Positions 1-7,557 of a stretch of DNA of 64,000 bases are shown here, one piece after another (positions within the stretch are counted from its first letter, which is position 1; each line of letters begins with the position of its first letter). The stretch spans positions 266,052 through 330,051 of the forward strand of contig NZ_BSSA01000005.1 of NCBI RefSeq assembly GCF_030268885.1, written 5' to 3'. The DNA comes from Kitasatospora phosalacinea (GTDB taxonomy: Bacteria; Actinomycetota; Actinomycetes; Streptomycetales; Streptomycetaceae). A program made the translations under genes and the position numbers. Under the pieces are notes generated by a model, which had not been told where the DNA came from, made no database searches, and was given only the letters and a program-made list of their open reading frames with translations.

Positions 1-34
1 CACCAACAGCCTTGGCCAGGAAGGAAACTGACGA

Positions 35-1984
35 GTGATCAGCTCACTGCTGGTGGCCAACCGGGGCGAGATCGCCCGCCGGATCCTGCGCACCTGCCGC
101 ACCCTCGGCATCGCCACCGTCGCCGTGTACGCCGACCCGGACGCCGACGCCCGGCACGTCCGGGAGGCCGACAGCGCCGTCCGGCTGCCCGGCACCGCCC
201 CCGCCGACACCTACCTGCGCGCCGACCTGCTGGTCCGCGCCGCCCTCGACGCCGGGGCCGACGCCGTCCACCCCGGGTACGGGTTCCTGTCCGAGAGCGC
301 CGAGTTCGCGCAGGCCGTGCTCGACGCCGGGCTGTGCTGGATCGGCCCGCCGCCCGCCGCCATCGCCGCGATGGGCTCCAAGACCGCCGCCAAGCGCCTG
401 ATGGCCGCCGCGGGCGTCCCCGTCCTCACCGTCGGGCCCGAACCCGCCGCCACCGACCTGCCGCTGCTGGTCAAGGCCGCGGCGGGCGGCGGCGGACGCG
501 GCATGCGGGTGGTGCGCACCCTCGCCGAACTCCCGGACGCCCTGGCCGCCGCCCGCGCCGAGGCCGCCGCCGCGTTCGGCGACGACGAGGTGTTCTGCGA
601 ACCGTACCTGCCCACCGGCCGCCACCTGGAGGTGCAACTGCTCGCCGACGCCCACGGCACCGTGTGGGCCGTCGGTGACCGCGACTGCTCGCTCCAGCGC
701 CGCCACCAGAAGGTGATCGAGGAGGCCCCCGCCCCCGGCCTGGCCCCCGAACTGCGGGAGCGCCTGCACGCGGCCGCCACCGCCGCCGCCCGCGCCGTCG
801 GCTACCGGGGCGCGGGCACCGCCGAGTTCCTGCTCGCCCCCGACGGACGCCTCGCCTTCCTGGAGATGAACACCCGCCTCCAGGTCGAGCACCCGGTCAC
901 CGAGTGCGTCACCGGACTCGACCTGGTCGCCCTCCAACTCGCCGTCGCCGAAGGCGAGAAGCTCCCCGCCGACCCACCCCCCACCCGCGGCTGCGCGATC
1001 GAGGCCCGGCTGTACGCCGAGGACCCGGCCCGCGGCTGGCAGCCCGCCACCGGAGACCTCCACCACCTCGAACTGCCCGGCGCCGACGTCGAGTTCGCCA
1101 CCCTCCCGACCCCCGCCGGACTGCGTCTGGACGCCGGAGCCGGCCCCGGCGACCGGATCACCGCCCACTACGACCCGCTGCTCGCCAAAGCCGTCGCCTG
1201 GGCCCCCACCCGGGCCGCCGCCGCCCGCCGCCTCGCCGACGCCCTCGCCCGGGCCCGCCTGCACGGCCCCGCCACCAACCGCGACCTGCTGGTCCGCGCC
1301 CTGCGCCACCCCGACTTCCTGTCCGGCCGCGTCCACACCGCCCTGCTCGCCGACCACCACGCCGAACTCACCGCCCCCGACGGGAAGTCCGCCCCGCTGG
1401 CCGCCCTGGCCGCCGCCCTCGCCGACGCCGCCGACCGCCGCGGCCCGCTGCGCCACCTCCCCTCCGGCTGGCGCAACCTCCCCTCCCAGCCGCAGACCAA
1501 GCGCTACCGCACCGCCGACGGCACCGAACTCGACGTCCGCTACCGCCTCACCCGCGACGGACTGCGCGCCGACGACCACCCCGACGTCCAACTCCTGCAC
1601 GGCGCACCCGACGCCGTCGAACTGGCGGTCGGCCCGCTGCGCCGCCGCTACCGGATCGCCCGGTACGGCGACCGGGTCTTCGTCGACGCCCCCACCGAGC
1701 ACCACGCCCTCACCGCCCTCGACCGCCACCCCGTCCCCACCGCCCCGCTCGCCCCCGGCGCCCTGCTCGCCCCGATGCCCGGCACCGTCGTCCGGATCGA
1801 CGCCCGGCCCGGCGACCGGGTCACCGCCGGGCAGGTGCTGCTGCGGATCGAGGCGATGAAGATGGAGCACCGCATCACCGCCCCCGCGGACGGCACCCTC
1901 ACCGACCTGACCGCCACCCTCGGCGGCCAGGTCGAGGCCGGAGCCGTCCTCGCCGTCGTCCGCCCCACCACCGACCCCGTGTGA
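35..1984 (+). CDS. Biotin-dependent acyl-CoA carboxylase alpha chain
   Basis: 649 aa. Carboxylates biotin with ATP and bicarbonate; the biotin carrier then serves a separate carboxyltransferase (beta) subunit on an acyl-CoA such as methylcrotonyl-, propionyl- or acetyl-CoA. Seen: N-terminal biotin carboxylase fold beginning LLVANRGEIARRI, ATP-grasp glycine loop KAAAGGGGRGMR near residues 148-160, the EMNTRLQVEHPVTE active-site block, and a C-terminal biotinyl domain with EAMKMEH (biotin Lys609). GTG start preceded by AAGGAA eight bases upstream. The domain order BC-BCCP on one chain and the acyl-CoA dehydrogenase next door fit branched-chain or odd-chain acyl-CoA breakdown (3-methylcrotonyl-CoA carboxylase type). 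The beta subunit presumably lies just left of the window. Substrate is not decidable from this chain alone. Confidence 0.93.
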   Translation: MISSLLVANRGEIARRILRTCRTLGIATVAVYADPDADARHVREADSAVRLPGTAPADTYLRADLLVRAALDAGADAVHPGYGFLSESAEFAQAVLDAGLCWIGPPPAAIAAMGSKTAAKRLMAAAGVPVLTVGPEPAATDLPLLVKAAAGGGGRGMRVVRTLAELPDALAAARAEAAAAFGDDEVFCEPYLPTGRHLEVQLLADAHGTVWAVGDRDCSLQRRHQKVIEEAPAPGLAPELRERLHAAATAAARAVGYRGAGTAEFLLAPDGRLAFLEMNTRLQVEHPVTECVTGLDLVALQLAVAEGEKLPADPPPTRGCAIEARLYAEDPARGWQPATGDLHHLELPGADVEFATLPTPAGLRLDAGAGPGDRITAHYDPLLAKAVAWAPTRAAAARRLADALARARLHGPATNRDLLVRALRHPDFLSGRVHTALLADHHAELTAPDGKSAPLAALAAALADAADRRGPLRHLPSGWRNLPSQPQTKRYRTADGTELDVRYRLTRDGLRADDHPDVQLLHGAPDAVELAVGPLRRRYRIARYGDRVFVDAPTEHHALTALDRHPVPTAPLAPGALLAPMPGTVVRIDARPGDRVTAGQVLLRIEAMKMEHRITAPADGTLTDLTATLGGQVEAGAVLAVVRPTTDPV

Positions 1985-2037
1985 AACCGACTCGCGTGAA
2001 ACCGACCTGCGTGCAACCGACCCGCGTGAACCCGTCC
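1981..2037. repeat. 15-bp tandem repeat in intercistronic gap
   Basis: Nearly four copies of a 15-base unit of the form GTGAAACCGACTCGC, with a few substitutions, begin inside the stop region of the carboxylase gene and fill most of the gap before the next gene. The copies would read through as repeated V-K-P-T if translated in the carboxylase frame, but the TGA stop lies in the first copy. Confidence 0.8.
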
Positions 2038-2052
2038 CCGGGAGGACCCGCC

Positions 2053-3216
2053 GTGCCCGCACCGCTGATCGACACCCAGGAACAGCACGACCTGCGCGCC
2101 GTCGTTGCGGCCCTCGCCGCCCGCTACGGCCGCGACTACTTCCAGCGCAAGGCCCGGGCCGGCCAGCCCGTGCGCGAACTCTGGTCCGAGGCCGCCGGGG
2201 CGGGCTACCTCGGCGTCAACCTCCCTGCCGAGTACGGCGGCGGAGGTGCGGGCATCACCGAACTCGCGGTCGTTCTGGAGGAGTTGGGCGCGGCAGGTTG
2301 CCCCCTGCTGATGCTGATCGTCTCCCCGGCGATCTGCGGCACCGTCATCGCCCGCTTCGGCACCGGGGCGCAGAAGCAGCGCTGGCTGCCCGCCCTCGCC
2401 GCCGGCACCGCCGTCATGGCCTTCGGCATCACCGAACCCGACGCGGGCTCCAACTCCCACCGCATCTCCACCACCGCCCGCCGCGACGGCGCCGACTGGC
2501 TGCTCAGCGGCCGCAAGGTCTTCGTCTCCGGCATCGACCAGGCCGACGCCGTCCTCTTCGTCGCCCGTACCGAGGACGCGCGCACCGGCCGCCTCCGGCC
2601 CGCCCTGTTCGTCGTCCCGCGCGACACCCCCGGCTTCGAGTACCGGCCCATCCCGATGGAACTGACCGCCCCCGAGCGGCAGTTCCAGGTCTTCCTGGAC
2701 GAGGTCCGGCTCCCCGCCGACGCCCTGGTCGGCGACCAGGAGTCCGGCCTGCTGCAACTCTTCGCGGGCCTCAACCCCGAACGCATCATGACCGCCGCCT
2801 TCACCCTCGGCATCGCCCGCCACGCCCTCGCCACCGCCGCCTCCTACGCCCGCACCCGCACCGTCTGGGACCGCCCGATCGGCGCCCACCAGGGCATCGC
2901 CCACCCGCTCGCCCAGTGCGCCATCGAGGTCGAACTCGCCCGCCTGATGACCCGCAAGGCCGCCCAGCTGTACGACGCGGGCCAGGACCGGGCCGCGGGC
3001 GAGGCCGCGAACATGGCCAAGTACGCGGCGGGGGAGGCCGCCTGCCGCGCCGTCGACCAGGCCGTCCAGACCCTCGGCGGCAACGGACTCACCCAGGAGT
3101 ACGGCCTCGCCGCACTGATCACCGCCACCCGGGTCGGCCGGGTCGCCCCCGTCAGCCGGGAGATGATCCTCAACTACGTCGCCCAGCACACCCTGGGCCT
3201 GCCCCGCTCCTACTGA
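2053..3216 (+). CDS. Acyl-CoA dehydrogenase
   Basis: 387 aa. FAD-dependent alpha,beta-desaturation of an acyl-CoA, passing electrons to electron-transfer flavoprotein. Seen: N-terminal helical domain, LGVNLPAEYGGGGAG, the flavin/substrate segment AFGITEPDAGSNSHRI in the middle beta domain, and the C-terminal helical domain with QTLGGNGLTQEYG and PVSREMILNYVAQHTLGLP. GTG start with GGAGGA about 7 bases upstream; the 68-base gap from the carboxylase suggests one operon. Size is normal for the family. Substrate chain (short branched versus longer) cannot be told from sequence. In leucine-degradation operons an HMG-CoA lyase often sits between these two genes; it is absent here. Confidence 0.92.
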   Translation: MPAPLIDTQEQHDLRAVVAALAARYGRDYFQRKARAGQPVRELWSEAAGAGYLGVNLPAEYGGGGAGITELAVVLEELGAAGCPLLMLIVSPAICGTVIARFGTGAQKQRWLPALAAGTAVMAFGITEPDAGSNSHRISTTARRDGADWLLSGRKVFVSGIDQADAVLFVARTEDARTGRLRPALFVVPRDTPGFEYRPIPMELTAPERQFQVFLDEVRLPADALVGDQESGLLQLFAGLNPERIMTAAFTLGIARHALATAASYARTRTVWDRPIGAHQGIAHPLAQCAIEVELARLMTRKAAQLYDAGQDRAAGEAANMAKYAAGEAACRAVDQAVQTLGGNGLTQEYGLAALITATRVGRVAPVSREMILNYVAQHTLGLPRSY

Positions 3217-3285
3217 CCGTGACCGGGCCGCCCGCACCGAATAACGGCTTCCACCCGCCCGGACGGTGGTGATAGACAGTCCACC

Positions 3286-4041
3286 GTGTCCAGTGATCAT
3301 GACTTCCCCGCCCTGCTGAGCCTGCTCGACGACCGCTCCGCGGCCTTCCGCGAGGCCCTCGCCACCGCCCCCGCCCTGGACGCCGAGGTCCCGACCTGCC
3401 CCGAGTGGACGCTGCACGAGCTGGCCCAGCACCTCGGCCAGGGCCAGCGCTTCTGGGCCGCGATCGTCACCGCCGGAGCCTCCGAGACGCCCCCGCCCCG
3501 TCCCACCGAGCCCGCCCCCGCCGAGCGGGAGGCCCTGATCTCCTGGTTCGCCGCCTCCACCGACCAGCTCCTCGACGCCCTCCGCGAGGCCGGCCCCGAA
3601 GCCCCCTGCTGGACGTGGTGGGAGCTCGCCCAGTCCCCGCAGAACGCCCTGGCCGCGGCCCGCCGCCGCCTCAACGAGACCGCCGTCCACACCTACGACG
3701 CCCAGCTCGCCGCGGGCACCCCCGCCGCCGTCCCCGCCGAGGTCGCCCGCGAGAGCGTCGACGAGTTCCTCCACACCTGCTGCTCCACCACCGTCGCCTG
3801 GCCCCACACCCCCGCCACCCTCGCCTTCCAGGCCACCGACGGCCCCACCTGGCACCTCACCCTCTCCCCGTCCGGCGCCCACGCCACCCGCACCCCCACC
3901 ACGTCCCCCGACGCCACCATCCGCGGCACCGCCGCCGAGATCCTCGCCGTCCTCCACGGCCGCACCCCCATCGAAGCCCTCCCCGTCGAGGGCGACCCCG
4001 AGCCCTTCCACCAGCTCTACGCCTGGGAACCGGAGGCATGA
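3286..4041 (+). CDS. Maleylpyruvate isomerase family mycothiol-dependent enzyme
   Basis: 251 aa. Family members use mycothiol as cofactor for isomerisation or detoxification in the cytoplasm. Seen: N-terminal DinB-like metal-binding four-helix domain with the diagnostic VPTCPEWTLHELAQHLGQGQRFW block (described here in pieces: CPEW, then HLG with a metal-ligand His), a second helix with NETAVHTYDAQ, and a C-terminal domain containing WHLTLSPSGAHATR and the ILAVLHGR...IEAL end typical of the MDMPI C-terminal domain. GTG start. A 69-base gap with a weak ribosome binding site separates it from the dehydrogenase, so it may be independently expressed. Exact substrate unknown. Confidence 0.85.
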   Translation: MSSDHDFPALLSLLDDRSAAFREALATAPALDAEVPTCPEWTLHELAQHLGQGQRFWAAIVTAGASETPPPRPTEPAPAEREALISWFAASTDQLLDALREAGPEAPCWTWWELAQSPQNALAAARRRLNETAVHTYDAQLAAGTPAAVPAEVARESVDEFLHTCCSTTVAWPHTPATLAFQATDGPTWHLTLSPSGAHATRTPTTSPDATIRGTAAEILAVLHGRTPIEALPVEGDPEPFHQLYAWEPEA

Positions 4042-4042
4042 G

Positions 4043-4080
4043 GGCCCCGTCACGAGAGCCCCGTCACGAGAGCCCCGTCA
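4043..4080. repeat. 14-bp tandem repeat abutting the inverted-repeat element
   Basis: Three copies of a unit reading CCCCGTCACGAGAG run directly into the left end of the 155-bp repeat element. The last copy shares CCCCGTCA with the position just outside and at the element tip. Confidence 0.75.
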
Positions 4081-4233
4081 GGGGCTCGGGGAACGGCGAG
4101 TCCGAGCTGCTGGTGGCCGGAGCCCATCGAAGGTCCGTGCTGCTTCGGGCCGTCTGAACGGAACCCGAAGCCAACGGCACGCACCGGCAGTGCACCGCCA
4201 GCAGCCCCGAGCCCGCCGTTCCCCGGGCCCCTG
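4079..4233. repeat. 155-bp element with long terminal inverted repeats, copy 1
   Basis: The left end CAGGGGCTCGGGGAACGGCG and about 15 further bases are the near-perfect reverse complement of the right end finishing CCCGCCGTTCCCCGGGCCCCTG; the paired ends are about 35 bases long. The central 85 bases contain a second potential stem (GCACCGGCAGTGCACC region). A second copy, about 90% alike by eye, lies at 12361-12513 in the same orientation. No open frame is conserved as a plausible protein. It could be a non-autonomous mobile element (MITE-like), a REP-type repeat or a structured transcript; here it lies between two tandem genes. Confidence 0.8.
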
Positions 4234-4265
4234 ATCGCACCCCCGTCTGCCGAAAGGTGATCCCC

Positions 4266-5069
4266 GTGAACGACGCCGACCTCGCCCGCCGGGCCGCCGA
4301 CCTGGGGGCGCAGGTGGTCCGCAGCACCCCCTGGGAGCGCGTCGCCCGCGAGGACAAGGGCGGCGGCGACTTCGCGACCGCCGCCGACCTCGCCGCGGAG
4401 CAGGTCGTCCTCGGCCTGCTGCGGCAGGCCCGCCCCGGCGACGCGTTCACGGGCGAGGAGAGCGGCCCCGCCGGAGACCGCGGAGCCCCCCGCAAGTGGC
4501 TGGTCGACCCCCTGTGCGGGACGCTCAACTTCGCGGTGGGCACCCACCTGGTGGCCGTCAACGTCGCCCTGCGCGAGCACGGCCGGACGACCGCCGCCGC
4601 CACCGCCGACCCGTACACCGGCGAGACGTTCTGGACCGACGGCACCACCGCGCACCTGCGCCGGGACGGCCGCGACACCCCGCTCGTCCCGTCGGCCGGC
4701 TCCCGGCTGGTCGACCTCAACCTGGACCCGCCCTACCCGAACGCCCCGGCGCTGCGGGTCGCGCGACTGCTCACCGACCCCGACTTCGAACGGGACTTCC
4801 GCCCCCGGGTGGTCTCCACCACCCTCGCGGTGGCCTGGGTCGCGGCCGGCCGCCGCGCCGCGTACGTGACGGACGGGCACCTGGCGGACAGCGTCCACTT
4901 CGCGGCGGGCATCGCGCTCTGCGAGGCCGCGGGCTGCACGGTCACCGACCTGCGCGGTGCGCCGCTGCACGGCGGAGCGGGCGGCCTGATCGCCGCGGCC
5001 GACCCGGAGACCCACGCCCGCCTGCTCGACCTGCTCTCCCGCCAGGAGCGCCCCTCCGCACCCGCGTAG
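4266..5069 (+). CDS. Inositol monophosphatase family protein, metal ligands altered
   Basis: 267 aa. The family hydrolyses phosphate monoesters (inositol phosphates, PAP, fructose bisphosphate) using Mg2+ held by conserved acids. Seen: GEESG (Glu64/65), then DPLCGTLNF at 81-89 where the family norm is DP-I/L-DGTxNF, so the second aspartate is Cys84; and near the C-terminus SVHFAAG (209-215) where the norm is WDxAAG, so Trp-Asp is replaced by Val-His. Fold and length otherwise match. GTG 4266 is favoured over GTG 4257 because GAAAGG sits 8 bases upstream of it. The loss of two metal-binding acids suggests altered chemistry or a non-catalytic role; the Cys variant may define an actinobacterial subfamily. 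Confidence 0.82.
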   Translation: MNDADLARRAADLGAQVVRSTPWERVAREDKGGGDFATAADLAAEQVVLGLLRQARPGDAFTGEESGPAGDRGAPRKWLVDPLCGTLNFAVGTHLVAVNVALREHGRTTAAATADPYTGETFWTDGTTAHLRRDGRDTPLVPSAGSRLVDLNLDPPYPNAPALRVARLLTDPDFERDFRPRVVSTTLAVAWVAAGRRAAYVTDGHLADSVHFAAGIALCEAAGCTVTDLRGAPLHGGAGGLIAAADPETHARLLDLLSRQERPSAPA

Positions 5070-5261
5070 GCCCGTCGCGCCCCCACCCGTCGCCCGCCCG
5101 CCGGGCCCCGTCCGCCCCCGCCGCACAGCCCCGTCACGCCCCCCGCCCGCCCGTACGCCCGTAAGCCCGTCACGCGCCCTGGCGGCGGACCCGGCCCCCC
5201 GGCACGCTGGCAGCCGCGCCCGCACCCCGCGGGCGCGACCGCCGAGCCGCCGGAGGCCCGC

Positions 5262-6863
5262 ATGGTGTTCCACAGCGACTACCCGCCCGTCGCCCCGCTC
5301 GACCTGCCGGTCCACGAGGCCGTCCTCGGCGGCTGCGCCACCGGCGAGCACGCCGACCGCCCGGCGCTGGTGGACGGGCTGACCGGCCGGAGCACCAGCT
5401 ACCGGGAGCTGGACGCGGGCAGCCGCCGCCTCGCCGCGGGGCTGGCCGAGGCGGGGGTGGGCCGGGGCGACGTGGTGGCGCTGTTCAGCCCGAACTCGAC
5501 CGCCTACCCGCTGGCGTTCTACGGCACGACCCGCACGGGGGCGACCGTCACCCCGGTGAGCTCGCTCGCCACCCCGTCCGAGCTGGCGGGCCAGCTGCGC
5601 GACAGCGACGCCCGCTGGATCGTCACCACCGCCGACCTGCTGCCCGTCGCCCGGCAGGCGGCCGCCGAGCACCCGGTCGCCGAGATCTTCGTCTGCGACG
5701 CGGCCGCGGGCCACCGCTCGCTCGCCGACCTGGCCGCCACCGCCGCCCCCGAGCCGGAGCCGCGGATCGACCCGGCCGCCGACCTGGCCGTGCTGCCGTA
5801 CTCCAGCGGGACGACCGGCCTGCCCAAGGGCGTGATGCTGACCCACCGCTCGGTGTCCACCAACCTCGTCCAGGTCGACGCCCTGCTCGGCCCGGCCCCG
5901 GGCGAACGCGTCCTGGCGGTGCTGCCGTTCTTCCACATCTACGGCCTCACCGCCCTGCTCAACCGCCCGCTGCGGGCCCGCTCCACCGTGGTGGTGCTGC
6001 CCCGCTTCGACCTGGAGCAGTTCCTGTCGGCGATCCAGCGCCACCGGATCGAGGCGGTGTACGTGGCCCCGCCGATCGTCCTGGCGCTGGCCAAGCACCC
6101 GCTGGTCGACCGCTTCGACCTGTCCTCCGTGCGCTACGTGCTCTCCGCCGCCGCCCCGCTGGACGCCGAGCTGGCCGCCGCCGCGGCCCGCCGCCTGGGC
6201 CTGCCGCACCTGCTGCAGGGCTACGGCATGACCGAGCTCTCCCCGGTCACCCACGTCGTCCCGCCCGGCGAGCCCCACCCGCCGGTCGGCACCGTCGGCC
6301 GCCTCGCCCCCGGCACCGAACTGCGGGTCCGCTCGCTGGACGCCCCGCACCGCGACCTCGGCCCCGGCGAGGACGGCGAGCTGCTGCTGCGCGGCCCGCA
6401 GCTGATGGCGGGCTACCTCGGCAAGGAGTCCGACACCGCGGCGACCGTCGACCCGGAGGGCTGGCTGCACACCGGCGACGTCGGCCGGGTCGACGCCGAG
6501 GGCTGGCTGTTCGTGGTCGACCGGGTGAAGGAGCTGATCAAGTACAAGGGCCACCAGGTCGCCCCGGCCGAGCTGGAGGCCCTGCTGCTCACCCACCCGG
6601 GCATCGTCGACGCCGCCGTCGTCGGCGTCCCCGACGCCCACGGCGCCGAGCACCCCAAGGCGTACGTGGTGCCCGCGTTCGGCTGCGAGCTGGCCGAGCA
6701 GGAGGTGGTCGAGTACGTGGCCCGCCGGGTCGCCCCGTACAAGAAGGTCCGCGAGGTGGAGTTCCTGGAGGCGGTGCCGAAGTCCGCCAGCGGCAAGGTC
6801 CTGCGCCGCGAACTGCGGGCCCGGGCGGCGGAGCGGGAACGGCGGCCGGACGGCGGTGCATAG
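5262..6863 (+). CDS. 4-coumarate-CoA ligase-like acyl/aryl-CoA synthetase
   Basis: 533 aa. Adenylates a carboxylic acid with ATP and transfers it to CoA. Seen: P-loop-like A3 motif YSSGTTGLPKGVMLTHRS about residue 180, A5 YGMTELSPVTH, A8 hinge region KELIKYKGHQVAPAELEALL, and the catalytic Lys in PKSASGKVLRRELR near the C-terminus. The KYKGHQVAPAELE signature is typical of 4CL/luciferase-type enzymes rather than fatty acyl-CoA ligases. ATG start with GGAGG 6 bases upstream. Followed 60 bases later by a TetR regulator, probably co-transcribed and local. Substrate (cinnamate-type acid or other) is an inference. Confidence 0.9.
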   Translation: MVFHSDYPPVAPLDLPVHEAVLGGCATGEHADRPALVDGLTGRSTSYRELDAGSRRLAAGLAEAGVGRGDVVALFSPNSTAYPLAFYGTTRTGATVTPVSSLATPSELAGQLRDSDARWIVTTADLLPVARQAAAEHPVAEIFVCDAAAGHRSLADLAATAAPEPEPRIDPAADLAVLPYSSGTTGLPKGVMLTHRSVSTNLVQVDALLGPAPGERVLAVLPFFHIYGLTALLNRPLRARSTVVVLPRFDLEQFLSAIQRHRIEAVYVAPPIVLALAKHPLVDRFDLSSVRYVLSAAAPLDAELAAAAARRLGLPHLLQGYGMTELSPVTHVVPPGEPHPPVGTVGRLAPGTELRVRSLDAPHRDLGPGEDGELLLRGPQLMAGYLGKESDTAATVDPEGWLHTGDVGRVDAEGWLFVVDRVKELIKYKGHQVAPAELEALLLTHPGIVDAAVVGVPDAHGAEHPKAYVVPAFGCELAEQEVVEYVARRVAPYKKVREVEFLEAVPKSASGKVLRRELRARAAERERRPDGGA

Positions 6864-6923
6864 GATCGGTGGCACGCGGCCCGCCCGCCGCCCGGGCCCG
6901 AACGCGCCGACCAGGAGCCGCCG

Positions 6924-7538
6924 ATGACGACCAGCCTCCCCGCCGCCCGCACGCCCCGGCAGGACCGCAGCCGGGCCACCCGCCGGCGGCTGCTGGAAGC
7001 GGCGGTGGAGTGCCTGGCCGAGCTCGGCTGGAACGGCTCCACGGTGCTGGTGGTCGCCGAGCGGGCGGGCGTCACCCGCGGGGCCGCCCAGCACCACTTC
7101 CGCACCCGCGAGGACCTGTTCACCGCCGCCGTCGAGCACGTCGCCGCCGAACGCCTGGCCGCGGTGCTGGCGCGGTCCGAGCAGCTGCCGCCGCCCGGAC
7201 CGGCCCGCACCGAGGCCGTGGTGGAGATGATCGTCCACCTCTACACCGGCCCGCTGTTCCGCGCCGCGCTGCACCTGTGGGTGGCCGCCGCCACCGAGCA
7301 GCCGCTGCGCGAACGCATCGTCAGCCTGGAGAACCACGTGGGCCGGGAGGCGCACCGGGCCGCGGTCGAGTGCCTGGGCGCGGACGAGTCCGCCACCGGC
7401 GTCCGGGAGACCGTCCAGGCCACCCTCGACCTGGCCCGCGGCCTGGGCCTGGCCAACCTGCTCACCGACGACGGCCCGCGCCGGGCCGGCGTCGTCCGCC
7501 AGTGGTCGCGCCTGCTGGACGCCGCGCTCGCCGGGTGA
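6924..7538 (+). CDS. TetR-family transcriptional regulator
   Basis: 204 aa. N-terminal DNA-binding domain: RATRRRLLEAAVECLAELGW then a helix-turn-helix GVTRGAAQHHFRTREDLFTAAVEHV (residues about 17-65). The C-terminal ligand-binding domain is helical (LYTGPLFRAALHLWVAA, EQPLRERIVSLE). ATG start with AGGAG 7-8 bases upstream. Placed 60 bases after the CoA-ligase gene on the same strand, so it most likely responds to an acid or acyl-CoA handled by that enzyme; no operator was identified. Confidence 0.9.
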   Translation: MTTSLPAARTPRQDRSRATRRRLLEAAVECLAELGWNGSTVLVVAERAGVTRGAAQHHFRTREDLFTAAVEHVAAERLAAVLARSEQLPPPGPARTEAVVEMIVHLYTGPLFRAALHLWVAAATEQPLRERIVSLENHVGREAHRAAVECLGADESATGVRETVQATLDLARGLGLANLLTDDGPRRAGVVRQWSRLLDAALAG

Positions 7539-7557
7539 CACCGCCCCGGAACGGTCC

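Noticed and set aside
1648..4053. 801-codon open frame on the minus strand
   Set aside because: Mirror of the carboxylase/dehydrogenase genes; composition is the Gly/Asp/Val-rich pattern expected opposite high-GC genes and no domain is visible.
4079..4233. Short peptides encoded by the repeat element
   Set aside because: The frames differ between the two copies through indels, so protein coding is not conserved.
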